From positions 30,923,209 through 30,987,208 of the forward strand of contig CM043971.1 of NCBI GenBank assembly GCA_014529385.2: a stretch of 64,000 nucleotides of DNA, in the 5' to 3' direction. The position numbers were made by a program, and so were the translations under genes. Origin of the DNA: Adiantum capillus-veneris (taxonomy: Eukaryota > Streptophyta > Polypodiopsida > Polypodiales > Pteridaceae). Of the stretch, positions 32,996-43,297 are shown piece by piece; position 1 is the stretch's first letter, and each line of letters opens with the position of its first letter. The notes under the pieces were generated by a model, which saw only the letters and a program-made list of their open reading frames with translations, searched no databases and was not told the origin of the DNA.

Positions 32996-34140
32996 GTACA
33001 ACGATCGCGATCGGTGTACCCCACTGACCAAACTTGGCATAGAAATTGCAAAAGGCATCCCCTCAGCTTTGCCAACAAACTGCAGGTGCCAAAAATGAAT
33101 TTGGTAATTATGGTACGATCGCGATCGGTTCCCCTAGATGCAGGTTTTATAAATTTTGACTTGGCCCAGGCTTAGAACTCAATGAAAGATACACTCTCTT
33201 GAATTTTGATGGAAAATGCACAAATTTTGCTCATAGATTGGGTCAAATTTGTCAAACACAACCGAAATGGGAAAAATTGACCTGCAACTACCAAAATTCG
33301 ACTGAAAATTATGATGGGTGGTTTGAAAGGCATACCAGTCTCCGACTAGGAATCAGCACAGTAATAGAAAACCCTGAATGGAGCTCAGAATCTCCTACAA
33401 GGACGCAGATGACCATTTCAGTCTCGAGTGATCACACAAGGGAAGAATTTGGCCGAACTAATGTCAAAGACTAAAAGGCGACTTAGAGATGCCCAATTAT
33501 CACATTGGTATCCAAAGAATGCCTGAAAAATGCACAAGTCTAGAAAGTCTCACAAGACAGGGTAAAAAATGCCGGATGAAGTCAGAATCAGACAGCGGAG
33601 TAGGCTAATGATAGCAACACATCATGGAAGCAGTAAAAGCTCAAATACTAACATCACCTAACTCCAGGCTCCAACCAGAAATCATCAAAAAACCAAATAT
33701 GGTTAGACTTAGTAAAATAAGGTCAAATAGTGAAAAATTGCTCTAATTTGTTCATTTTAAGTCCAAACTTGAAAATAAATCATCAGTGGGCTAGGCAGGC
33801 ATAGGGGACCAAGGCCATCCAGTTTTCACCCAAAAAAGCCCAGGTACTACGATCGCGATCGGTGTACCTCAACATCAAAATTTGACCAAAACCTAACAAA
33901 TCTCTTGTACACATCTAGTTCAAGTCACCCATCAAGTTTCAAGCCAATTGGACATCAGAAACCCCTAAAAAATCAAAGTCTAGTCCAAAATTCCCTTGTA
34001 ACCCAAAATTGGGACTTATAAACTCAAAAGTGGTTCAAATAAAACATAGAGTGGACCAAAACGACCCTCTAGCTATCAGCAAACCACTCATGTGGTCAGA
34101 TCTCATTTTGGCCTCTGTACTACGATCGCGATCGGTGTAC
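32996..34140. repeat. Element 2 palindrome array, middle part (4 copies)
   Basis: Copies at 32996-33019, 33112-33127 (right side altered), 33844-33867 and 34117-34140. The last two are nearly identical and 273 bp apart, the same spacing as the first leader pair. Confidence 0.92.
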
Positions 34141-34493
34141 CTCAGGCCCAAATTTGGCTCACATTTCAATCAGTCAGCTCTAGTCTTCTTAGTCCCACTG
34201 GTGAAATATGGACAAGAATGGATGAAATTTGTTCAAGTTATGATCAATTTTAACTTTTGAACAGCTTTTTACTAAAAGTCTAAATGCTACTGGTTGCGAA
34301 AGGAAAATCCTGACAGCTTGTGATTCTACTGACATAGAATGCCTCGCCAAAAGAAAGAAAGGCAGTGGATAGCTGCACCATATGAAGTGGATGAGCTCGC
34401 TACAAATGAAAAAGCTCACATCTTGGAGGAAATACTAGCTCAGATCCTTGCTCACATTTTCATCACGAAGTTTAGGGATGCTGATGGGGTGAC

Positions 34494-35147
34494 ATGGTAA
34501 AGACGACTATCATGCCACGAGAAATATGGAATCTCGATCGAAGACCAGAGGTCACAAAAGCCGTGCGGGCTGTGCACTTGGAGCAGTTCTTCAGATTGCA
34601 GCCATGGGAAACAGACTACATGAGGGCCCACGAGCTCATGAGCTCGATACAATACGATGGGCAAGCGATGCTCACTGACAAGGATGGAGAGAAGGTAAAG
34701 GTAAAGATCACAAAAGAAATCATCAACGAAGCTTTACATTTCCTTCCAGGGCAACACGACTTGTTGGCAAAGACCAAGTCACTGGATAACGAGAAGGCAT
34801 TCATCAAAGCAAAAGGAAACAAGTACAAATACAGTGACATGATATACGGTGAGCTGGAATTACCAATGAGGTTAATCTCTCAGCATTTCAGAGTACAAAA
34901 GCCTCCTTGTTACACCGAGCCAATCCTGCACATCGCAGTGATCATGGCTCTAGCAACAACTGAAAATAGAACCATCCGTTGCAATTATGGTTCTTACATC
35001 TTGGAGAACCCGGTCGAAGCAAATTTGAAAGGCTCGGCGAAGAACAAAAGTTACATGAGTGCAGGGCCAATGCTAACAAGAATAGCATACCAAGCTTTGG
35101 GAATGATTGAAGATCTGCCGGCGGGGCCAGTTCTCAAACGGCCCTGA
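34494..35147 (+). pseudogene. Element 2 downstream (env-position) ORF, N-terminal part
   Basis: 217 codons. WNLDRRPEVTKAVRAVHLEQ, MRAHELMSSIQYDGQAMLTD, KVKITKEIINEALHFLPGQ and SQHFRVQKPPCYTEPI. The order (a domain with ITKEIINEAL, then LHIAVIMALATTE) looks like a globular, mostly helical domain of the sort found in ORFs of plant retrotransposons. I cannot name the family with confidence. There is no signal peptide or membrane segment, so it is not an obvious envelope protein. A frameshift follows and the protein continues at about 35374. Confidence 0.6.
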
Positions 35148-35373
35148 TTCAGAATTCAAAGCTGGTTGCTCATTCATTTAGGACAACCACTATCGCAACA
35201 TCATCGCGCTCGGCCAAGGCATCCAACAAGAGCTCAAGCGATGAAGAAAATACGGAGACTGAAGATGAGGGAAACTCTCAAGGGTCTAAAGACATGGACC
35301 GTCTGAGTTTGAAGAAAGCGAGGAGGAAGACACCAGCACACCACTTGAGAAAAGAAAGAGGGAAAGAAGTACA

Positions 35374-37023
35374 GTGCCACAGTCTGACCTTCAAAAAGCA
35401 TATGCAGAGGTCCAACAAAGAGTTGAGGAAAGAAGGACCAAGTTGCGGGCTGACAGACAGGCAAGGGCTGCTGCAACACGACAAACAGAAAAACGAAGGT
35501 TCGAGAAGGAAAGACAAGAAAGAATAGAAAATGCAGCTCGCATACGGGCTGAAAAGCAAAGGTTAGAAGCGGAACAAAAGGCTGCAGAAGTGGACATTTC
35601 ATCGCAGTCCACTGAAGGAACAAAGGAGAAAGATGCGGCTGATGATACAAACTAAGCAGAGTAATTAAAGAAAACTCAAAGAGAGAGGAATATGGAAGCG
35701 TGACGGGCGGCGGACTTGACTCGCCAAAGGATCATAAATATTTTAAAGAAAAGAAAAGCGGAAGCTTCTGCCTCACAACCAAGGGAAGACGCATCGAAGA
35801 AGAGGCGTGTACAAGAAGCGGAGAAATCACCTCCTCCTCCCTCGCCTAAATCACCACCTCCTCCTCCTTCATCCTCACAAAAAGAGTCTATGCCTACAGA
35901 AGCAGTAGGATACCAAGAAGCCTGTCAAGCTATTGTTGATTTTAACTACAAGAAAACCTTACAGGAATTAGAAAGACAATTCCAATGCCAGCTGCTGAGA
36001 GAAAAAGAAAAGCAGGTACAGGAAGCCCAACAAAAGCAAAAAACTGGGCAAGAGGAGTTAGAGAGCCTATGGGCACAGTTGGAGCTCACAATGCAGGAAA
36101 GAGACACTGAGCCACAACAGGCTCAGTCTCTGATTAGAGATCTGGTGGACGTCAGGACGGAGTTGACTACCAAGGAAAAAGAATGCCAAGAATTGACAGC
36201 AAAGGTACAAAAAGTAGCAGAGCAGCTTGCTTACGAAAGCGCAAGGTTTTAGAGAATTAATAGTTCATACATCACTGTCAAAAGTACTCTAACAACCTTG
36301 ATGGCGAATCGGGAACCTGCTGGAGCATTGGTCTCCACATTAGACAATGCTACAACAGAGAACATCCTAGCACTGAAAGGGGAGCTAGAGCAAGAGAAAC
36401 TTCAATGACAGTTGCTCGTATCGGGAATGATGGCCCAGACGACAGCCAACGAGCAAAAGGTAAAAGAGCTGGAGCATCAATTGGCAGCGGCGAGAGCAGA
36501 ATTAGAGACTCAGAAATAGATCAGTGAGACATCGCTGAAACACAAAGAAGACCTAATTTTTCAACAGCAAATCAGAACAGACGTAGCCCAGGTGCAACCG
36601 CAACTTTTGTCTAGTCAAGACCTGCCTGATGTGCCTGAAACTTCACATGAAGAAGAACAAGGACAGGGATCGGTTGCGGTAGACCTAGATATTAGAGATA
36701 AGCTCACTGAAAGCATCAAGGACATGCCAGAAGGACCAGCAAAAGAGTACATGATGTATGAAAAGAAAATAATGGAGTCAGCGGCCCTGGCATTCTTACA
36801 GCCTAAAGAGCAGGTGGAGGGGTTTGGCCATGAATACCTACCATTTCCCTTGATATGCCACGAAGCAATCCTATGGAAGGAGAAGATGCGGCCGACCCTA
36901 CCACGAAACAAAGACGGGGGATATGAAAGTGTAGCATTGACAGCTGAAGAAGCTCAGGCTCTCATTGAAGATCACCCAAAGTGGAGGAAAAAGTGGCTGG
37001 ACAAGCGGCCCCACAGGATCTAA
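35374..37023 (+). pseudogene. Element 2 downstream ORF, coiled-coil part
   Basis: One frame from 35374 to 37023, broken by stops near 35656, 36250, 36406 and 36519. It encodes long heptad-like charged stretches (RADRQARAAATRQTEKRRFE), a Lys/Arg patch (ILKKRKAEASASQPREDASK), a Pro run (PPPPSPKSPPPPP) and more coiled coil (ELERQFQCQLLREKEKQVQE, ELEHQLAAARAELETQK). It then has a globular piece: LPFPLICHEAILWKEKMRPT, EAQALIEDHPKWRKKW. It resembles a filamentous or scaffold protein with a possible nuclear signal. The role is unknown. Confidence 0.55.
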
Positions 37024-37661
37024 CTAACTATCATAACGCTCCTCAGCACATTCAAATAGATCCTACTTTCTGCCCAGTCCCTAGAAGACACACATGGAAG
37101 GACTTTGCCACATGGAAAGGCTCAAGGCAACAAAAGCTGAACTATCCAGTCCTCACAGTGCAACATCCTCTTACAGTAGCCTATGTAGTCAACACCCTGA
37201 ACTCGACAATCACCTTGCTACGGGATGTCCCTGACGTGGCCTGTCAAATGCTAGTAAAGATAGCCCGGATGATCATCACCTGCATCCAGGTGTTCAAAGA
37301 CACTGAAGGCGACGATCATCCTTGGAATCTGTTCTTGGAAGGGCATAGAGGGATCTGCTGGAATTTGCAAGACTCGCGGCCATGACATATCCTGATGGCA
37401 ATGTACTCCAGAATCATGTATCTGCCTTCACATTACTTGCAGACTTTTGAAGAGGCCTTCGTCACAGGTTTCTTTGAAATCGACTCAAGGATCTTCCACC
37501 CTATGGCGAAGGATCTCAAGGCACTGTACGTAGCATACCAGCACACTTTAAGTGAAAATCCTTTCAGACAGCATCAAGAAGGCCTGGAAGTTGTCCTTCG
37601 AACACGGAGTTTTTCAGCAACACTTGCTTCCTTGGAGCCCCATCAACGACCAAAGCTCTGA
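36981..37661 (+). pseudogene. Element 2 downstream ORF, C-terminal part
   Basis: Frame-shifted continuation in two pieces with one stop near 37383. PRRHTWKDFATWKGSRQQKL, YPVLTVQHPLTVAYVVNTL and VPDVACQMLVKIARMIITCI are followed by LPSHYLQTFEEAFVTGFFEI. It ends a few bases before the polypurine tract, so it is the last gene of the element. No membrane segment is obvious. Confidence 0.5.
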
Positions 37662-37680
37662 ACATGCATGAGGACGTGCA

Positions 37681-37699
37681 AGGATAAGCAAGGGGGGAG
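37681..37699 (+). other. Polypurine tract of Element 2
   Basis: AGGATAAGCAAGGGGGGAG directly before TGTTTGG of the 3' LTR. Confidence 0.85.
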
Positions 37700-39036
37700 T
37701 GTTTGGCGGACGAAATGAAGAAGCTACGGTTTCCAAAGAAAGAGTCACATTTTTTAGGGAATCTACATTTTTGCGGAAATCTCATCCTTTGTAAAAGAGA
37801 TTCTCTGAGCCGAGAACTTGTAAAAGAATTTATGATTATTTTTCTGGGAGCAATTGTATAGTAGAGAGCCAGTTAGAAGTTTAGGAGCTTTTGGCAGGAC
37901 AAGCCATTTGTAAAGACCTAAACTATAAAGGTCAATTTTGTAAGTTTGAACATTATCCTTTTTTATGAAAAACTGAGAAGACAGAGTACGTTTGAGAGAT
38001 TCTTCTTGCTCCAACTTGTAATCTTCGCTACTGTGGCTACCGTAATCCGAATTCAATTTCGTTTATTGCATTGTGTTCCTCTTACTTTGCTCTTCCATTC
38101 AAGTGTAATCATTCAAGATTCGGCGTGAGTGTTCTGCTACGAGTTTGTGGCCTTAAATCGCTATTTTGAGTGTTTATATGCGTATTTTATGTTGTTTTGA
38201 CCCTAAGAGAGGCTTCAGGAACCTTAAAACGACCCTTTAGGATCACCTGTTCCTGTTTTTGCTGACTTTGGGACGAACGATCGCGATCTTTGTACCTCTC
38301 CAGAATGCTGTGACAATGATAGGATATGCTCCTGATAGTCCCCTGTAGCTCCCTTTCAAGTTTCGTGCGATTCCGACATGATTTGCATGGTAAATGGGCA
38401 TGACGACTGGCTTCTTCTTGCTCCAACTTGTAATCTTTGCTACTGTGGCTACGATAATCTGAATTCAATTTTGTTTATTGCATTGTGTTCCTCTTACTTT
38501 GCTCTTCCATTCAAGTGTAATCATTCAAGATTCGGCGTAAGTGTTCAACTACGAGTTTGTGGCCTTAAATCGCTGTTTTGAGTGTTTATATGCGTATTTT
38601 ATGTTGTTTTGACCCTAGGAGAGGCTTCAAGAACCCTAAAACGACCCATTAGGATCTCCTGTTCACTATTTTTGCTAACTTTGGGACGAACGATTATGAT
38701 CTTTGTACTTTTCCAGAATGCTGTGATAGTGATAGGATATGCTCCTAATAGTCCCCTGTAGCTCCCCTTCAAGTTTCGTGAAATTCCAACATGATTTGCA
38801 TGGTAAACGGGCGTGACAACTGTAGAGCTGTGTAGAAGGACATAGATAGATTGCTTGGCTATAGTGTGTATGATTTGCTTGCAGAGATAGTAGTTGCATC
38901 TCATCGAGTTCACTTCATTAGGATTGACACCCTAGTGAGTTTCCATGCCTCATCTTAGTCGCTTCCCTTGTATTGATATTTTATGTTGATGCGTGAGAGC
39001 TATGCTATGGACGTCCGTCGCGGCGACCCGCAAACA
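37700..39036 (+). repeat. Element 2 3' LTR with internal duplication
   Basis: 1337 bp against 922 bp in the 5' LTR. The extra ~415 bp is a tandem copy: 37998-38409 and 38410-38825 both run from TTCTTCTTGCTCCAACTTG to GGGC[AG]TGAC[GA]ACTG. It therefore has two palindrome remnants (38278-38287, and a degraded one at about 38691). It ends CCGCAAACA. Confidence 0.9.
37998..38825 (+). repeat. About 412-bp tandem duplication inside the 3' LTR
   Basis: Unit 1 is 37998-38409 and unit 2 is 38410-38825. The copies differ at scattered sites, so it is not very recent. Confidence 0.85.
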
Positions 39037-39472
39037 AGTAGGTCTCCGACAAGCGAGCAAGGGAAGGGGGGGGGGGGAGACTCTTTGGCATGAAGTGGGG
39101 TAAGGGGGGGGGGGGGGGGGGGGGGAATATCACCCTTTCCTGTTTGGTGGCTCAAGGACGAGAGGAGTGGGGGGAAAAGTCCTGGGGTGGGGACTGAGGG
39201 AGAATATTAGCGGGCCAAGGGAGGGAAATGAGGCCGAGGGGAGGGTGAGGGGAGGGGGTGTGGAAGAGAGAAAAAATTATTGGTCTATTGGCTTGCCTAG
39301 AGAGCGAGGGAGGGAATGTGAGAGGGGACGGGTGTGTGGATAAGAATAGGGGAGAGCGGGAGTTCAAATGCGGCTTGACACAAAGGGAGCGTGAGAGGGA
39401 AAGCGAGAGAGGGGGTTGGGGTGAGTGCTCGAGGCCGCTCCTAGCCGAGGGTGGCCAGTAAGGGGGTGTGTG

Positions 39473-39621
<149 letters not shown>

Positions 39622-39846
39622 AGTGTGATCGGCCATTGGTAGGCTATGAGGGAGATAGGAAGAGAGGGTTGGCCGGATCGCCTGTGGGCATGCGGCCGCG
39701 ACAAGAGCTAGCGAAAGCGGGTTGTCATTGAGAGAGGAGGAGTGGATGAGGGAGGGAAAGGGGGTGCCGAGAAGGGAGAGAGAGGTATGTAGGGAAAATG
39801 AGAGAGAGAGAGAGATACCTCAGTTGATGCCCGCCGGGGGAATAAA

Positions 39847-39958
<112 letters not shown>

Positions 39959-40223
39959 GTATCTGAAATCGAGGGTGGCCTGCTTGTTGCTGGGGCATAG
40001 ACGAGCGGGGGCATGAGGGTGATAAGGCCAACCAATTGAAGGGGGGGGGGGGGGGGTTAACCTTATGCTCGTAAAAGCGCCATGAGGTTGACCAGGCGTT
40101 GCCGAGCCTTCCAATAGTGTCGCCAAGGCTTTGACATAGGAAAAATAAGTTTTTTTTTTCTTTCTTTTTCTTTGATTTTCAAAAATCGGTCATCATTAGC
40201 CCTCTCCTTTTGGCTAGAGGCAT

Positions 40224-41386
40224 TCATGCTTCTAGCCCTTCCTCTGCATCTTTAGCTGTGGAGTTAGACGGTTCTCCCTCTTCTGGAATGTCTAGCATGA
40301 ATTCTGGATCAAACCTAAGAAAATACCTTTTCAGTCTCCATCCATTGACCCTAGTCTTGTGAATTCTCCCATCTGCTTCCATCAGCTTATAGCTGCCGTT
40401 GTCATAGCGTTTCTTGATGATGAATAGCCCTTCCCATCTGGGTTGAAATTTCTTGTCCTTCCTAGTGTCGAATCTGTTGTCGTATCTCAACACTAATATA
40501 CCTTTTTCCAGTCCCTTTTCTTTAAGCCCTTGATTGAAAGTGAGTCGGCGTCGTTCTGCCTGTGTTGCATAGTGATTGATTTCTTCTTCCCTATCTAGTT
40601 GAAGTCTCTCCAGATCCAAGATGTGGTTTCGGAGATTTACAATTGGATGATGTATCTGGCTAGCCAAAACTTGTAAGCTGGCTATCTGTACCTCAATGGG
40701 TAGAATTGCCTCCTTCCATAAACTAGATGGAAAGGGATGAAACCTAGTGATGTTTGGAACATTGTTCTGTAGGCCCAAAGAGCTGCCATGAGATGTTATG
40801 GTGTCGAATGTTGGCATGTGATGCCTAACTTCTTCATCAGTTCTCCCACCAAATCACCTCTGAATCTTGGTCCTCTATCTGCTATTATCTCAAGAGGAGT
40901 TCCAAAACAGCAACAGATATGCTAAAAAATGAACTTTGCTACCTCCTGGGCTGTAATGCGGGTGGTGGCTATTGCTTCTGCCCATCGAGTCATGTAGTCT
41001 ACACCCACTATGATGTACAATTTACCTGATTGGGCCCTTGGTAAAGGACCAATTGCATCTATTCCCCATTTCTCAAATGGACCATATGAGATGATAGGAG
41101 TTTGTGGCTCGTAGGTTAATATGCAATCACTGGCCACTTGACAAGCCTTACATGCTTTACACCAATGGTGTACATCCCTGTTCAAACTAGGCCAAGAGTA
41201 TCTTGCTTGTAGAATATTCCTACTGGTGATATCTAGAGCAAAATGACCGCTGCAGACGCCATCATGGCAACTTGAAATTACCTCTGTGATCTCACTAGAT
41301 GTTGGCACCCGCCTGAGAATTTGATCCTTGCCCTTACAATACAAGTGGTCATTTACAAGGCGGTACCTAGTAGCCTTCCTTACCAA
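40224..41386 (-). pseudogene. pol: Element 3 integrase, deleted and frameshifted
   Basis: Minus-strand order: LYCKGKDQILRRVPTSSEI, a zinc domain with CHDGVCSGHFALDI and CKACKACQ, KWGIDAIGPLPRAQSGKLYI (first Asp), a stop after AKFIF, then PLEIIADRGPRFRGDL (second Asp). Then KLGITCQHSTP runs straight into MAALWAYRTMFQTSLGF. The stretch that should hold HPQ.NG..E is missing, so the catalytic Glu is gone. The C-terminus has KKFQPRWEGLFIIKKRYDNG and LKRYF, a GPY/F-like domain, and ends GLEA before a stop at 40224. Confidence 0.8.
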
Positions 41387-41509
41387 CCACTGTTTCTAGC
41401 CTTTGGTGTATCCTTTCGGACATTCTCCTGTATCTAAAAAACTAGCGACGTCAGGCATAGCATCACTACCTTGGAACAGGGGTAGCTTCAGTTTGATTTC
41501 TCCTACGGG

Positions 41510-41901
41510 AACGTCTTGTATTCTTTCTTTGGCTAGAGCATCTGCCTCCTGATTTTCTGCTCTGGGGACATGAAATAGTTTCACTGCTTCAAACTTCTTT
41601 AGAAGATCCTTAACTTGGCGGAGTTGACCAAGTAAAACCTAATTCTTACAAACCCAGGTGCCATTTATCTGCCTTATCAAAAGCAAAGCATCGCCAAACA
41701 CATTTAGGCACTGAATTCCTTGTGAAATACATTGTTCCAATCCAAGAATTAGGGCTGCATATTTTGCTTCATTGTTGGAGTGGGAGTGTAATAACTGCCC
41801 AATGGAGAACATTCTTTCTTGCTGTTCATTGAAAATGACTATGCCTGCTATGCAGACTGATCCATTGTTCTCTTGTATGCTCCGTCAAAGAAAAGAGAGT
41901 G
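41510..41901 (-). pseudogene. pol: Element 3 archaeal-type second RNase H
   Basis: Minus strand: HSLFFDGAYKR (Asp), a frameshift, then IAGIVIFNEQQERMFSIG, HSHSNNEAKYAALILGLEQC (Glu), LNVFGDALLLIRQINGTWV (Asp), and after a stop VKLFHVPRAENQEADALAKE (Asp). This D-E-D-D layout is an archaeal/plant-type RNase H and differs from the first, retroviral-type domain just upstream. Known Tat-group elements carry such a second domain. Here it is broken by one shift and one stop. Confidence 0.8.
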
Positions 41902-41939
41902 AGCTCTTTTGAGCCTAGGACTCTCTACCATTGGTGTTT

Positions 41940-42809
41940 CTTCCTTTGCTTCCGTGTTGACCTTCAGCTTCTTCTCATAATGGCGATGAGTAAGAATTCC
42001 CGCTAAACTAGCCCTGGTGGAGTTTTCTACTTGCATGGTGTAGTCAAACTCTTGTAATCTAATTAACCACTTTGAGATCCTAGATGAGATATCCATGTGT
42101 CGCATTACATATGGGAAAACCTCTTCCATTGCCAGGATTACAAAGGGTCTAGGCAGGAGATAGGAGCGGAAATTTGTGTAGCAAACATTAGTGCCAGAAC
42201 CATGTGTTCTACTTCGGTAAATCCCTTTTCTGACGGGGTCATGATACGACTAGAGAAGTAAATAGGATGCATGAAAGAAGTTTTGGGGTCCTTTTGCATT
42301 AGCACGGCTCCGAGTGTATCACTTCCCACACTAGGGTTCACATAAAATGGCTCGTCCCACTTAGGAGGTGAAATGGTGGGAAGCTTAGCTAGGATTTGCT
42401 TTACCTCAGTAAGTTGCTGCTCATTCTCTTCACTCCATGAGAAGACATCCCTCTGGGTGAGTTTTTGTAGGGGAAGGACCACTTGAGATAGCAAGTGAAT
42501 GAACCTACTTAAGTATCTTACCTTATGAAGGAAAGAAACCAGCTGCTTAGCGGTGGTGGGTGACGACAAAGATACCAGGGCTTGAATCTTGCTAGGGTCA
42601 GCCTCAATCCCTTTTGTTGAAATTACATGGCCAAGGAGAGTGACTTTGCTTTCACCAATGTGACACTTATCCACATTGAGTTGGCCACCCAAGGTTTGCA
42701 GCCTGGTTAAGCCATCATAGACTTTGCTTAAATGAAGGGCTCGTGAACTATAGATGCAAAAATCATCTATGAAACCGTATTGATGTTCCAAAGTAGGGTT
42801 GGAAAACAA
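41940..42809 (-). pseudogene. pol: Element 3 RT (palm to thumb) and first RNase H
   Basis: Frame 42809-42138: QYGFIDDFCIYSS (catalytic F-I-D-D), VDKCHIGESKVTLLGHVIST and KVRYLSRFIH. The RNase H then starts: WDEPFYVNPSVGSDTLGAVL, GFTEVEHMVLALMFATQ. It continues in 42129-41848 with RISKWLIRLQEFDYTMQVEN. The expected catalytic Asp in FYVNPS is Asn, so the enzyme would be damaged. A shift separates it from the upstream RT part. Confidence 0.8.
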
Positions 42810-43297
42810 AGGTCACATAGCGCTGAAATGTGGTTGGGGCGTTAGTGAGGCCAAACAGCATCACTCTGTAGGCAAAGCATCCCCAAGGTGTGATGAAGGT
42901 TGTCTTCTTCTGATCTTCCTCCGCAATGCTAATCTGGAAGTATCCTGAGTAGCCATCACACATTGTGTATCGTTCGTGACCTGCCACTTCATTGAGTATT
43001 TCATCCTGGAATGGGAGGGGAAAGTGATCCCTCTCCATGGCTGCATTGAGAGGTTTATAATCCACACAGACTCTCCACTTACCATTTTTTTTTGGTGTGA
43101 CTACTACTGGGGAGACCCACTCTGAGTCTTCGACAGGTTAGATGAAACCTGCTTGTAGCAAACTTCTCACTTCCTTAAGTAGTGCCTCTTGTTGGATTAC
43201 TCCAAGTCTTTTGAGATTTTGTACTACTGGTTTACTGCCTTCCTTGAGTTTTATGTGGTGTTGCACTACTATAATTCCTATGATCTTATCATAGCCA
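42763..43297 (-). pseudogene. pol: Element 3 RT, N-terminal part
   Basis: EWVSPVVVTPKKNGKWRVCV, then DYKPLNAAMERDHFPLPFQD, YTMCDGYSGYFQISIAEEDQ and MLFGLTNAPTTFQRYV. It is frameshifted near 42800 into the F-I-D-D part. Upstream a stop interrupts ...AGFI before PVEDSEW. Confidence 0.8.

Larger units (their letters stand above)
31906..34493 (+). other. Element 2 internal non-coding region with palindromes
   Basis: 2.6 kb between the post-integrase module and the downstream ORF. A GGGGGGAG-like stretch (GGAAGGGGGGAG, about 32037-32048) resembles the polypurine tract, so a second internal tract is possible. Four palindromes lie between 32996 and 34140. No frame is conserved. Confidence 0.65.
19982..39036 (+). 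mobile_element. Element 2: large Ty3/gypsy element with downstream ORF
   Basis: Plus-strand element of 19 kb with LTRs at 19982-20903 and 37700-39036, a primer site at 20905-20922 and a polypurine tract at 37681-37699. Gene order is gag, PR, RT, RNase H, duplicated H2C2, integrase, a second retropepsin-like domain, W-V-P-K remnant, 2.6 kb of non-coding DNA, then a long coiled-coil ORF in the env position. From 25857 to 30329 the pol region stays in a single frame apart from stops. The flanks GGTGG (left) and AGTAG (right) match at 3 of 5 bases, so a target duplication is not certain. It is inserted in the GA-rich trailer of Element 3. Confidence 0.9.
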
